Shown: in pieces, positions 44,331 through 54,072 of the stretch
Layout: every line of letters starts with the position of its first letter
Numbering within the stretch: position 1 is the first letter of the stretch
Assembly: GCF_047495555.1 (NCBI RefSeq)
Contig: NZ_CP166866.1
Location: forward strand, 1,400,001 to 1,464,000
DNA: 64,000 nt
Origin: Methanobacterium_D sp040373355
Lineage (GTDB): Archaea > Methanobacteriota > Methanobacteria > Methanobacteriales > Methanobacteriaceae
Reading direction: 5' to 3'
The notes under the pieces: model-generated
The model's database searches: none
The model's input: the letters and a program-made list of their open reading frames with translations, nothing else
What the model was told of the DNA's origin: nothing
Position numbers and translations under genes: made by a program

Positions 44331-44837
44331 ATGGCAATACTTAAAGATACAGAAAGGGAACAATTAAGGCAGCTGGTAAAGGCATGTCTGCTGGAAATAA
44401 GTAAACTTAAAATTGAATTAAAAAAATGCCAAGATGAATCTAGTGTTAAATTTAAAGAACAGTTAGATAAAAATAATCAGGAAATTAAAGAAATTAGAGA
44501 TATTTTAAGTAAAAGAGAAGAAGAACTTAAAAAGCTTGAAGTAATTATTAGGGAAAAAGATGCTCAGATAGAGGAAAATAAAAAAATAAAATATTATTTT
44601 AATGCTCTAACTGCACGACCTAAAAAAGATCTAACTTCCTTTCAATCACAGATATATCAACTCTTAAATACCGATAAAAATACTGTTGAAAATCATTACC
44701 AGCATATAAAAGATATAGGATTTACAGAGCTTTCTCTAGATAATTTAAATAGTATTTTAAGAAATTTAGAAAGAAAGGGTTATTTTAAATCTTATAATGA
44801 AGACGGAATTGTATTCTGGAAAAAAATAGAAAAATAA
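44331..44837 (+). CDS. Coiled-coil protein with C-terminal HTH-like domain
   Basis: A 168-residue protein that I do not recognise. Residues 5-90 are a long charged coiled coil (LRQLVKACLLEISKLKIELK, then KEIRDILSKREEELKKLEVI). The C-terminal 70 residues look like a winged helix (SFQSQIYQLLNTDKNTVENH, LSLDNLNSILRNLERKGYFK). It could be a dimeric DNA-binding protein. A weak SD (ATGATAA) precedes ATG 44331. No related neighbour is present. Confidence 0.55.
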   Translation: MAILKDTEREQLRQLVKACLLEISKLKIELKKCQDESSVKFKEQLDKNNQEIKEIRDILSKREEELKKLEVIIREKDAQIEENKKIKYYFNALTARPKKDLTSFQSQIYQLLNTDKNTVENHYQHIKDIGFTELSLDNLNSILRNLERKGYFKSYNEDGIVFWKKIEK

Positions 44838-44937
44838 TTTTTTTAAATATTTAAAATTTAACTATATTTTAAAAACTAATTTTAATTAGAAGTCTTATAT
44901 TCTTTATTATTAATTTAAAGATACGGAGGGTTATTTT

Positions 44938-45774
44938 ATGGATATTGGGGATTATTATTCTAAAGCTTTTAAAGGATTTACAGATAATCCTAATCTTGCT
45001 ATTCCCACACTAGTTGGAACTGTTTTAATAAACGTAATGATATTTATAGTGGCAATGGTATCATTTTTAATATTTTTAGGGCCAGAACTTTTAAACAACG
45101 GATCTATTTCACCAGATACTATTAATTATGGATCCATAGCAACAGTTTTGATTCTAGCGGCTCTTGTGGTTATAATTACAGGGATTATTTACAGTTTTAT
45201 ATATGCTTCAACTATTGGAATGTCAAAAAGGATAATTGAAGGAGAAAAGCCTGAATTAAACATTGGATTAAAATATGGTAAAAAATATTTGGTTAAAATA
45301 TTTTTAGTCAGTATTATCATTGCTATTTTATTCATTTTAGCATCTATACCAATTATTGCAGGAATTATTTTAGATTATACCTATGGTCTTGTATTTATAC
45401 TAACTATAATTGGTTTTTTGATTTCATTAATACTCTATATTGTCATTGCAATGATTTTTATTTTTACATATCAATCCATTGTGGTATGTAAAAAATCTGT
45501 TATGAGTGTCTTTAAAGATAGTATTAATGTTTTTAAAAAGAGACGGTTTGAAGTACTTGTAGTTCTAATTATAAATGGATTAATCATTGGATGTATAAAT
45601 ATTGGACTATTACTTATAGGGGCATTTTTAGGCCTTATACCTTTAATTGGTTCACTTTTAAATGTATTAATAACTATTGTAGTAAATACATTGGTTCTTC
45701 CTTATTTTACAATGGTTCTAACATATCTTTACATGGATATAAAGGGAATGGAAATAAGAGAATATATTGATTAA
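44938..45774 (+). CDS. DUF4013 membrane protein
   Basis: A 278-residue protein with about six membrane helices and the opening MDIGDYYSKAFKGFTDNPNL, which is characteristic of DUF4013, a family common in Methanobacteriales with no known function. A conserved-looking middle, FIYASTIGMSKRIIEGEKP, lies between helices. ACGGAGGG precedes the ATG. It is a single gene; the transglutaminase-like pseudogene follows. Confidence 0.78.
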   Translation: MDIGDYYSKAFKGFTDNPNLAIPTLVGTVLINVMIFIVAMVSFLIFLGPELLNNGSISPDTINYGSIATVLILAALVVIITGIIYSFIYASTIGMSKRIIEGEKPELNIGLKYGKKYLVKIFLVSIIIAILFILASIPIIAGIILDYTYGLVFILTIIGFLISLILYIVIAMIFIFTYQSIVVCKKSVMSVFKDSINVFKKRRFEVLVVLIINGLIIGCINIGLLLIGAFLGLIPLIGSLLNVLITIVVNTLVLPYFTMVLTYLYMDIKGMEIREYID

Positions 45775-45987
45775 AATATATTCATTTATTTTTTATTAAT
45801 GTAGAAAAGTTTCAAGTTGGATAATATAAATATTTAATCTAATTAAAAATATTATTAGATGTAATATTTAATCCATATTAGGTTTTATTTGTTCTCATTT
45901 GTTTAAATAAACTAAAATGGTTAAATTCATTCAATTTTTACATTTTTTAACTCTATATATTTTTTTCTTGCTTTTTAAATCAAAATT

Positions 45988-46348
45988 TCCTGACTATGAG
46001 AAAGTTGTAAACATTTTTGAATATGTAAAACATGTAACCAGATACTAGTATTACTACAATACTCGAAATGGAACTGTAGGTACTCTTAATTCACGTGCAG
46101 GTAATTGCTGTGATTATTCATATCTTATAGTGGACTAGCAAGAGCAGCAGGGATTAAGCAAGATATATAAATGCAAATTGTACATTTTCAAGCGATAGTA
46201 GATATGGATATGTATGGGCAGATGTATGTTTTGATGGTAGAGACATACTGCAGATGCTTCAAATGATATCAATGATTTCGAAGTAATACGTAACTGGAAT
46301 ACTGGAACAATGTATTTAAATGCTATTTTCTCTTCGTTACCTTTCTAA
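45988..46348 (+). pseudogene. Transglutaminase-like (surface protein) pseudogene
   Basis: Remains of the C-terminal part of a transglutaminase-like domain as found on methanogen surface and pseudomurein-binding proteins. Separate frames read PDYEKVVNIFEYVKHVTRY, stop, YYYNTRNGTVGTLNSRAGNC with the nucleophile Cys in GNCCDYSYLIV, then ARAAGI, RYINANCTFSSDSRYGYVWA, and finally ADASNDINDFEVIRNWN followed by LNAIFSSLPF and a stop. Several frame changes and stops separate them, and the His of the triad is replaced by Tyr in YGYVWADV. No intact 5' part remains. Confidence 0.75.
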
Positions 46349-46484
46349 ATACATTACATTTTTATTTTTGAAATAATTATTTTTAAGTCTTTAATTAATA
46401 GAAAATTATTTATAGAACCTCTAACCCACTGATAAAATACATAAACAATTTTTGAAATAAAAAAAAATTTTTAGAGGTGATAAT

Positions 46485-48119
46485 GTGGCACAATTAGGTG
46501 GTGGAAACCAACCAATATTAATTTTACCAGAAGGTACTAACAGGTTCTTGGGTAGAGATGCCCAGAGAATGAATATTATGGCAGGGAAAGTCCTTGCTGA
46601 AACTGTCAGAACAACATTAGGTCCAAAAGGAATGGACAAAATGCTTGTAGACGGTTTAGGAGACATCGTAGTAACAAACGACGGTGTAACAATCCTAAGA
46701 GAAATGGACATCGAACACCCAGCAGCAAAAATGCTTGTTGAAGTAGCAAAGACACAGGAAGACGAAGTAGGGGACGGTACTACAACAGCAGTAATTATTG
46801 CTGGTGAATTACTCAAAAAAGCAGAAGGACTACTTGACCAGGATATTCACCCAACAATCATAGCTATGGGTTACAGGCAGGCAGCTGAAAAAGCTCAGGA
46901 AATATTAAATGTTATTTCCATTGACGCTGATGATAGGGACACTCTCTTAAAAGTTGCAATGACTGCAATGACAGGTAAAGGAACCGAAAAAGCAAGAAAA
47001 CCATTAGCAGAACTTATTGTAAGTGCTGTTAAACAGGTTGAAGAAGACGGTGAAATCGATAAAGATCATATAAAAATAGAGAAAAAAGACGGTGCAGTAG
47101 TAGAAGAATCTACACTTGTTCAAGGTGTAATCATTGACAAAGAAAGAGTACACCCTGGAATGCCATCTAAAATCGAAGACGCTAAAATTGCACTATTAAA
47201 CTCTGCAATAGAAGTTAAAGAAACTGAAGTGGATGCAGAAATCAGAATCACAGACCCAGCTCAGATGCAGGCTTTCATCGAGCAGGAAGAAAAGATGATC
47301 AAAGATATGATCAACAAAGTGGAAGACTCTGGAGCTAATGTTTTATTCTGTCAAAAAGGTATTGACGACCTTGCACAGCACTACCTGGCTAAAGCAGGTG
47401 TTATGGCTGTTAGAAGAGTTAAAAAATCTGACATGGAAAAACTGGCAAAAGCAACTGGTGCTAAAGTTGTAACCAACATTGAAGACCTCTCCTTCAGCGA
47501 CCTTGGAGATGCTGGAAAAGTAGCAGAAAGGAAAATCTCTGGCGAAGACATGATATTTGTCGAAGAATGCAAAGATCCAAAAGCTGTCACATTACTAGTT
47601 AGAGGTTCAACCAACCACGTTGTAGATGAAATCGAAAGAGCAGTTGACGACGCAATTGGTGTAGTTGCAGCTACAGTAGAAGACAAGAAGGTTGTTGCTG
47701 GTGGAGGAGCTCCAGAAATAGCAATATCCAAAGGACTAAAAGAATACGCTGATACAATAAGCGGCAGAGAACAATTAGCTGTTTCTGCATTTGCAGAAGC
47801 TTTAGAAGTTGTTCCAAAAACACTTGCTGAAAACGCCGGACTTGACAGCATTGACGCTCTCGTTGACTTAAGAGCAGCACACGAAAAATCACTCTACATG
47901 GGATTAGATGTTTTTGAAGGTGATGTACGAGATATGTACAGAGCTGGTGTTGTAGAACCACAAAGAGTTAAAAAGCAGGCTATTCAGTCCGCTGCAGAAG
48001 CTGCTGAAATGATCCTCCGTATCGATGACGTTATCGCATCAACTGGTGCTAGAGGCGGCGACATGGAAGGAATGGAAGGTATGGGCGGTATGCCTGGCGG
48101 TATGCCACCAATGATGTAA
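46485..48119 (+). CDS. Thermosome subunit (group II chaperonin)
   Basis: A 544-residue chaperonin subunit. It folds proteins in a double-ring complex driven by ATP. Signatures: NIMAGKVLAETVRTTLGPKG, the DGTTT motif in DEVGDGTTTAVIIAGELL, VAGGGAPEIAISKGL, and the Gly/Met-rich tail (GGMPGGMPPMM). It starts with GTG 46485, preceded by GAGGTGA. Codon use favours AAC, GAC and ATC, as in other abundant proteins. A strong terminator overlaps its stop codon. Confidence 0.96.
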   Translation: MAQLGGGNQPILILPEGTNRFLGRDAQRMNIMAGKVLAETVRTTLGPKGMDKMLVDGLGDIVVTNDGVTILREMDIEHPAAKMLVEVAKTQEDEVGDGTTTAVIIAGELLKKAEGLLDQDIHPTIIAMGYRQAAEKAQEILNVISIDADDRDTLLKVAMTAMTGKGTEKARKPLAELIVSAVKQVEEDGEIDKDHIKIEKKDGAVVEESTLVQGVIIDKERVHPGMPSKIEDAKIALLNSAIEVKETEVDAEIRITDPAQMQAFIEQEEKMIKDMINKVEDSGANVLFCQKGIDDLAQHYLAKAGVMAVRRVKKSDMEKLAKATGAKVVTNIEDLSFSDLGDAGKVAERKISGEDMIFVEECKDPKAVTLLVRGSTNHVVDEIERAVDDAIGVVAATVEDKKVVAGGGAPEIAISKGLKEYADTISGREQLAVSAFAEALEVVPKTLAENAGLDSIDALVDLRAAHEKSLYMGLDVFEGDVRDMYRAGVVEPQRVKKQAIQSAAEAAEMILRIDDVIASTGARGGDMEGMEGMGGMPGGMPPMM

Positions 48120-48150
48120 GTTTATTACATCATTCTATTTTTTTTATTTT
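48110..48150 (+). terminator. Terminator of the thermosome gene
   Basis: A perfect 10-bp inverted repeat AATGATGTAA/TTACATCATT (48110-48119/48125-48134) with a GTTTA loop, which includes the stop codon in its left arm. It is followed by CTATTTTTTTTATTTTT. Confidence 0.75.
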
Positions 48151-48194
48151 TATTCTCAAATAACTAATTTTGACAAATTAAATTTCAAATAATT

Positions 48195-49229
48195 CTAAAT
48201 TTTAATTCTAATTATTTTATCATCACCAGATTGGGGAACACCTCTACCATCACGGTTTGATGTTGAAATATAAAGATATCCTTTGTGTTCAACAACTTCT
48301 CTTATTCTACCATAATTATTTAAAATAATTTCTTCACCAGTTACGTCATTCCCATCAACTGAAAGGCTTATTTTACGTAACTGTGATCCTCTTAATCCTG
48401 AAACGTATAAAGCACCATTATAATAAGCTATTCCAGAAGGTGCAAGTGTAAAATCAGTATAGAAAATTAATGGCTTTTCATATCCTTGTGGGGAATCATT
48501 GCCCTGATAATTTGGCCATCCGTAGTTTCCCCCTTTTATTATAATATTTATTTCATCATATCGGGATTGACCGTGTTCAGAAGAATACATTTCTTTTGTT
48601 AGGGGATTCCAGGTTATTCCCTGCGGATTTCTATGTCCATAGGAATAAACATAATTACCAAAAGGATTATCTGATGGAATCGAACCATCTTTATTCAATC
48701 TAAGAATTTTACCAGAAATAGAATTAATATTTTGCGCATCTGGACGGTTAGTGGCATCTCCGGTGGTCACGTATAATTTTCCATCTGGGCCGAATTTAAT
48801 ACGTCCTCCATCATGGATTTGAGCACTTGGAATATTATCAATAATGATGGTTTCATTTTCTAGTTTTTCATTAAATGTAAATCTTGATACTCTATTTCTA
48901 TTTTGGGTTGTGTAGTATATATACACTAATTTATTTGTATTGAATTCTGGATCAACCGCAATTCCCAGCAGTCCAGACTCACCTATTTGATTAGTATTTA
49001 TGTTTCCTATTGATTTAATAGCACCATTATCTAAGATACTTACTTCACCATCACGCTGGGTAAATATCATTTTATCATCTGGAAGAAAATCTATAGCCCA
49101 AGGAGTATCTAGATTTTCAGCCATAATTTCTGTTTGATTCCCTGACTGGTTTGAAGGGGTTAAAAATGTAAATAATAATGCCCCTATGATAATCACAATT
49201 ATAGGTATTAATATAATCTTTTTTCTCAT
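48195..49229 (-). CDS. PQQ-dependent aldose sugar dehydrogenase-like protein
   Basis: A 344-residue protein with an N-terminal membrane anchor (IILIPIIVIIIGALLFTFL) and a six-bladed beta-propeller of the GSDH/YliI family. Family motifs are MAENLDTPWAIDFLPDDK, IHDGGRIKFGPDGKLYVTTG, YSYGHRNPQGITW and SEHGQSRYDEINIIIKGGNY. Relatives oxidise sugars using PQQ and calcium in the periplasm. A methanogen is not known to make PQQ, so a different cofactor or substrate is possible. It probably works outside the membrane. It stands alone on the minus strand. Confidence 0.85.
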   Translation of the reverse strand: MRKKIILIPIIVIIIGALLFTFLTPSNQSGNQTEIMAENLDTPWAIDFLPDDKMIFTQRDGEVSILDNGAIKSIGNINTNQIGESGLLGIAVDPEFNTNKLVYIYYTTQNRNRVSRFTFNEKLENETIIIDNIPSAQIHDGGRIKFGPDGKLYVTTGDATNRPDAQNINSISGKILRLNKDGSIPSDNPFGNYVYSYGHRNPQGITWNPLTKEMYSSEHGQSRYDEINIIIKGGNYGWPNYQGNDSPQGYEKPLIFYTDFTLAPSGIAYYNGALYVSGLRGSQLRKISLSVDGNDVTGEEIILNNYGRIREVVEHKGYLYISTSNRDGRGVPQSGDDKIIRIKI

Positions 49230-49641
49230 ATTAGGTCCAGCTAATCGTTTATAGTTGAATAATTTATTAAATAATTAGTCGATATTATTATTTTGTATTT
49301 TATTTTTGTTAAAGTTTAAAATATCTAGTTAAAAGAATGTGATATGCTATAATAAAATAAGATAAATGGGGTCTTAAATTTCTATAAATAGTTTTATTAA
49401 ACTTTATTTTATAGAATTAACTGGTTAAAATTTATTTATTTAATTTTAGTATGTCTAATTATTGAAATGATATGTTGAATTTCATTATTTTATTTTTTTT
49501 AAGGCTGAATTCTTTAAGAACTAACTACTGGAAGCATTAGTAGTTTTAGATTAATTATTTTTTAATTTTTCATTAAATTAAAAGGAAATTATTAATAATA
49601 ATACGAATATAATTAATAATACTATTGTGGACGGTGAAATT
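49230..49641. other. AT-rich intergenic region
   Basis: About 410 bp between divergent genes. The sequence AACTACTGGAAGCATTAGTAGTT around 49522 is an imperfect inverted repeat (AACTACT/AGTAGTT) and might be an operator. Otherwise it is AT-rich without an open frame. Confidence 0.4.
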
Positions 49642-51126
49642 TTGGAGCGGTACAAAATATTTTTACAGAGAATGGGATTAATTGGAGCATCTAATTTCCT
49701 GATAACTATAACGGGAATTTTATTTCTCCCAGTTATAACTCAAAATCTTCCTATATCAGATTACGCGATTTATATTCAGTTTCAAATTACAATTACTCTT
49801 GTATATAGTGTTGCAATACTCGGTCTACCTTATACAATGGTCAGATTTTTATCGGCTTCGAGAAATAAAGAAGAAATACAGGAATCTTTTTACTCATTTT
49901 TATTTACAGTACTTGGTGTAAGCTTGATAGCTGCATTAATTTTATATTTTCTTGCAGTACCTATTTCAAACTTATTGTTTAATGGTAATGTAGCTATTGG
50001 GCTTATTCTACCTGTAACTACTCTTATGACCGCACTAATGTATCTCTTTTTTGATTATTTTAGGGCATTTAATCAGATGACTTCATATGCTATTTTAACT
50101 ACCGTACAGGCATATATGGTCATTATATTTGGTGCAGTATTGATATTTGCTGGATTTGGAGTAGTAGGTGCAGTTGCAGGTATTTTAATCACTCAAACAT
50201 TAATTTCTTTGATAATGTTTATAATTATATTAAGACAAATTGGATTTAAAATTCCAAGATTTAGAAATTTAGGCGAATATTTAACTTTCGGATTGCCTAC
50301 AATACCTAGTAATGCTTCTTTCTGGATATTAGACGCTACAGATCGTTATGTAATTGGAATAGCTATTGGTATATCTGCAGTAGGTTTCTATTCTGCAGGA
50401 TACACCATCAGTGCTTTAATGGCACTTCTTACATCTCCACTTTATACAGTTCTACTTCCAATTTTATCCCAATATTATGCTGAGAGGAAAATTAGAGAAA
50501 CTAGATTTCTTTTAAATTACTCAATTAAACTTTATTTAGTCGTAGCGGTACCTACAGTAGTTGGATTATCTGTGCTTGCAAAACCATTACTTTACATATT
50601 ATCAACACCAGAATTAGCTGATGTTGGATACATAATTACTCCAATTCTTGCTATAGGTGGATTATTCTTTGGTCTTTACTGTATTGTAACTCAGATAATA
50701 GTTATGGAAAGAAGAACAAAAATTACAGGTTATATCTGGATAGTTTCAACAATATTAAACATAGTTTTAGATATTACATTTGGTTATTTATTTGGAATAA
50801 TTGGAATTGCAGTTACTACTTTACTTATTTATTTATTTGCATTTTTAGTTACTTCTTATTTTGCATTTAAATATATAAGATGTAATTTCTATTTTGGATT
50901 TGTAACTAAAGTAATAGCTGCTGCAATAGTTATGGCCGTAGTTTTATTCATAATAAATCCATTTGGTTTAGTAAATGTTCTTTTAGTAGGAGCTGGAGCA
51001 TTTGGACTTTATTTATTAATATTATTGCTCTTTAAAGGACTTAAAGTATCAGAAATAATATTTATCGTAGATACTATAAAAGAAGTAATAGTTAACGCTT
51101 ACAAGTCCATAAGAGGCTTAACTTAA
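49642..51126 (+). CDS. Flippase (polysaccharide/oligosaccharide exporter, MOP superfamily)
   Basis: A 494-residue membrane protein with about 14 helices, the size and pattern of Wzx-like flippases: FLQRMGLIGASNFLITITGI, YFDYFRAFNQMTSY-type loops and FGLPTIPSNASFWILDATDR. It moves lipid-linked sugar chains across the membrane, probably for surface glycans or pseudomurein precursors. TTG 49642 with GGTGA (49632-49636) is better than GTG 49627, which has no SD. A rhodanese gene follows 20 bp on but seems unrelated. Confidence 0.88.
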   Translation: MERYKIFLQRMGLIGASNFLITITGILFLPVITQNLPISDYAIYIQFQITITLVYSVAILGLPYTMVRFLSASRNKEEIQESFYSFLFTVLGVSLIAALILYFLAVPISNLLFNGNVAIGLILPVTTLMTALMYLFFDYFRAFNQMTSYAILTTVQAYMVIIFGAVLIFAGFGVVGAVAGILITQTLISLIMFIIILRQIGFKIPRFRNLGEYLTFGLPTIPSNASFWILDATDRYVIGIAIGISAVGFYSAGYTISALMALLTSPLYTVLLPILSQYYAERKIRETRFLLNYSIKLYLVVAVPTVVGLSVLAKPLLYILSTPELADVGYIITPILAIGGLFFGLYCIVTQIIVMERRTKITGYIWIVSTILNIVLDITFGYLFGIIGIAVTTLLIYLFAFLVTSYFAFKYIRCNFYFGFVTKVIAAAIVMAVVLFIINPFGLVNVLLVGAGAFGLYLLILLLFKGLKVSEIIFIVDTIKEVIVNAYKSIRGLT

Positions 51127-51146
51127 TTAATAATAGGAGGATTAAA

Positions 51147-51491
51147 ATGTCAAAGAATGAAAATTTTAAAGAAGTGGAACCAAAAGATGCATTCACAATG
51201 CTTGAAAAACACAGAGGAGATAAAATGTATGTTCCTCTTGATGTGCGTACTCCTAAAGAATATGAAGCAGGCCATATTGAAAATGCAACTCTCTTAAATA
51301 TTCAAGCAGAAAATTTTGAACAAAATCTTGAAAAATTAGATAAAGATAAAACATATTTAGTTTACTGTAGAAAAGGCCCTAGAAGTACTAAAGCTACTCA
51401 ATTAATGAAAAAACATGGATTTAAGGAAGTATATGAAATAGTGGGTGGATTCGACAAATGGAAGTCTAAAAGGCTTCCTTTTGAAAAATAA
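51147..51491 (+). CDS. Rhodanese-like sulfurtransferase
   Basis: A 114-residue single-domain rhodanese. The fold pattern is VPLDVRTPKEYEAGHIENAT followed by the active-site loop YLVYCRKGPRSTKA with the catalytic Cys. It moves sulfur as persulfide. AGGAGG lies eight bases before ATG 51147. It is co-directional with the flippase gene. The sulfur acceptor is unknown. Confidence 0.9.
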   Translation: MSKNENFKEVEPKDAFTMLEKHRGDKMYVPLDVRTPKEYEAGHIENATLLNIQAENFEQNLEKLDKDKTYLVYCRKGPRSTKATQLMKKHGFKEVYEIVGGFDKWKSKRLPFEK

Positions 51492-51577
51492 ATTATTAAA
51501 ATTATTTTTAAAATTAAAATATAAAAATTAAAGATAATTTACAACTATAAATTAAGTTGTAACTATCTATTTTTAAT

Positions 51578-52729
51578 TTAGCGTGACATTATATGGACTG
51601 CAGCTGTTCCACCAGTTCCACCAATGTTGTGGGTCATACCGATTTCTGCACCGTCGATCTGTCTTTTACCTGCTTCTCCTCTTAACTGCCATACAATTTC
51701 AGCAGCTTGAGCAATTCCAGTAGCTCCTAATGGATGTCCTCTAGATTTAAGACCTCCTGATGGATTTACTGGTATTTCACCGTCTAATTCAGTCATACCC
51801 TCTTCAATAGCTATTCCACCTTTTCCTTTTTCAACAAATCCAAGGTCTTCAATAGCAAGAAGGCCGTTTATACTGAAACAATCATGAACTTCTACTGCAT
51901 CGATATTTTTAGGTTCTAAACCAGCCATTTTGTATGCATTTCTTGCAGCGTAAACTGTAGAGTCAATTGTGGTTAAATCAGTTCTATCATGAAGTGCTAT
52001 AGTACCTGATGATTGTGCAGATGCTTTTATATAAATTGGTGTGTCAGTGTATTTTTTAGCATCTTCTGCAGCACATAAAATAACTGCAGCGGCACCATCT
52101 GTTACGGGTGAACAGTCCAGAAGCCTTAATGGGTCAGCAACCATTGTTGAATTTAATACACTATCTACTGAGATTTCAAATGGAAATTGAGCAAGAGGAT
52201 TTTTAGCACCATTTTTATGGTTTATAACTGAAACCATTGCTAATTGTTCCCTGGTAGTTCCATATTCGTACATGTGTCTTCTAGCCATCATTGCGTAAAG
52301 TGAAGGGAATGTAACTCCTTGTTGAGCTTCCCACTCTTGATCTGAAGCTGTAGCTATAGATGAAGTTGGATCTACAACATCTGTCATCTTTTCTACACCT
52401 GCAGAAATCACAACATCATGATATCCTGATGCAACCGCCATTATTCCATTTCTTAATGCTAATCCTCCAGATGCACAAGCTGCTTCAACACGTGCACATG
52501 GTATTGGTGTTAATCCTGCATGATCTGCGATTAAAGACGCAATGTGTTCTTGCTGGACAAAAAGACCTGCAGACATGTTTCCAACAAACATTGCCTCAAG
52601 GTCTGCTCCTTCTATGTTTGCATCTTGAATGGCTTTCATTCCAGCATCTGTTATTAAATCTCTAAATGATTCGTCCCAGAGTTCCCCAAATTTGGTTTGT
52701 GAAACTCCTATAATTGCAACATCTCTCAA
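51578..52729 (-). CDS. Acetyl-CoA acetyltransferase (archaeal thiolase)
   Basis: A 383-residue thiolase that condenses two acetyl-CoA, the first step of the mevalonate pathway to archaeal lipids. The nucleophile Cys lies in VEAACASGGLALRNGIMAV. Other motifs are VEVHDCFSINGLLAIEDLG, NPSGGLKSRGHPLGATGIAQ and a final HNIGGTGGTA in place of the CxG seen in bacterial thiolases. It follows HMG-CoA synthase by 52 bp, and the two are known to form a complex in methanogens that channels acetoacetyl-CoA. Confidence 0.93.
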   Translation of the reverse strand: MRDVAIIGVSQTKFGELWDESFRDLITDAGMKAIQDANIEGADLEAMFVGNMSAGLFVQQEHIASLIADHAGLTPIPCARVEAACASGGLALRNGIMAVASGYHDVVISAGVEKMTDVVDPTSSIATASDQEWEAQQGVTFPSLYAMMARRHMYEYGTTREQLAMVSVINHKNGAKNPLAQFPFEISVDSVLNSTMVADPLRLLDCSPVTDGAAAVILCAAEDAKKYTDTPIYIKASAQSSGTIALHDRTDLTTIDSTVYAARNAYKMAGLEPKNIDAVEVHDCFSINGLLAIEDLGFVEKGKGGIAIEEGMTELDGEIPVNPSGGLKSRGHPLGATGIAQAAEIVWQLRGEAGKRQIDGAEIGMTHNIGGTGGTAAVHIMSR

Positions 52730-52781
52730 ATAATTCCTCCATCAAAGTATTGATGATTTATTAGTTTTATAATTGTATTGT

Positions 52782-53822
52782 CTAGGCCATCCTTAGTTTA
52801 CCTTTAAATTTAGCGTACATGGCATAATCGACATAACGTTTCCTTTCTACTAGTTCAGTGACTTTTGGAGCATCTTCTCTTCTTTCTTCTATGTTATCAT
52901 TTACGGTAATGCTGAAAGCGTCACTTCCTGCTCCTGATCCATAGGATACTGCAAGGATTCTTTCTCCGGGTTGTGCTATATCAAGAATAGCTGCAAGTCC
53001 AAGTGGAGTTGCTCCAGAGTATGTGTTTCCTATAACTGGAGTTAATAGTCCTGTTTTAGCCTGTTCATTGTTAAATCCAAGTTTTTTAGCAGCTTTTAGG
53101 TAAAATTTCCCATTAGGCTGGTGGAAAACAGCATGATCATAATCACTAGATTCTGTTCCCATTTTTTTAAATAGTCCTTTAGCTGCAGATAATACATGTT
53201 TAAAGTATGCAGGTTCTCCTGTGAACCTTCCACCATGTTTAGGATATGGTTGTCCTTCTCTTCTATAAAAATCAGGAGTATCAGTGGTAAAACTGTAAGT
53301 TCCTTCAAAGTCTGCAATAGTATTTTCTTTACCTATTACGTATGCAGCCCCTCCTGCTGATGCAGTATATTCAAGAGCATCTCCCGGAGCTCCCTGTGCT
53401 GTGTCTGCACCGATAGCTAATCCATATTGAACTGCTCCAGAGTCTACAAGACCCATACATATTTGAATTCCTGCAGTTCCTGCTTTACACGCAAATTCTA
53501 AATCTGCAGATGTTAATTCTGGTGTTGCACCAACTGCTTCTGCAACAATAGTTGAGGTTGGTTTAACTGCGTAAGGATGGGATTCTGATCCAACGTAAAC
53601 AGCCCCAATTTTTTTAGGATCTATCATTGCCCTTATAATTGCATATCTTGCTGCCTCCACTGATATGGTTGCAGTATCTTCATCTGGGGCTGGAACGGAT
53701 TTTTCCTGTACAACAAGCCCTCTTGAAATAGCATTAGGATCATCTCCCCATACTTTGGCTATTTCTTCAACTTTAATTCTATATGAAGGTATGTAAACTC
53801 CATATCCTGCGATTCCTGCCAT
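52782..53822 (-). CDS. Hydroxymethylglutaryl-CoA synthase
   Basis: A 346-residue archaeal HMG-CoA synthase. It adds acetyl-CoA to acetoacetyl-CoA, giving the precursor of mevalonate. Signatures: IAGYGVYIPSYRIKVEEIAK, active-site Cys in DLEFACKAGTAGIQIC, the His region HAVFHQPNGKFYLK and NTYSGATPLGLAAILDIAQP. It is the first gene of a leftward pair with thiolase. The DUF35 bridging protein often encoded beside them is not present here. Confidence 0.94.
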   Translation of the reverse strand: MAGIAGYGVYIPSYRIKVEEIAKVWGDDPNAISRGLVVQEKSVPAPDEDTATISVEAARYAIIRAMIDPKKIGAVYVGSESHPYAVKPTSTIVAEAVGATPELTSADLEFACKAGTAGIQICMGLVDSGAVQYGLAIGADTAQGAPGDALEYTASAGGAAYVIGKENTIADFEGTYSFTTDTPDFYRREGQPYPKHGGRFTGEPAYFKHVLSAAKGLFKKMGTESSDYDHAVFHQPNGKFYLKAAKKLGFNNEQAKTGLLTPVIGNTYSGATPLGLAAILDIAQPGERILAVSYGSGAGSDAFSITVNDNIEERREDAPKVTELVERKRYVDYAMYAKFKGKLRMA

Positions 53823-54072
53823 TTAATATCACTACCTAAATAAATAATTTATAATTTAATTTTTGTTTTTGTGTAAAATTTGAAAATTTAAATAAAATAT
53901 AACCATTTTAACATTTTTTGTGATTAAAAGTTAAGTTGTATCGATATTGCTTAATGATATTTATAAAGTTTGCTATAAATCCAAAGTTAAAAAAGGATGT
54001 TATGGTCTTTAATTTTAATTAATGGGGCAATAATATCTAATTTAATAAAAAATAAGTATCTAGTATAAAAAG

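Noticed and set aside
47381..47961. Long minus-strand frames inside the thermosome gene
   Set aside because: They are antisense shadows caused by biased codon use in a highly expressed gene; similar frames occur opposite mrtA, dapB and asd.
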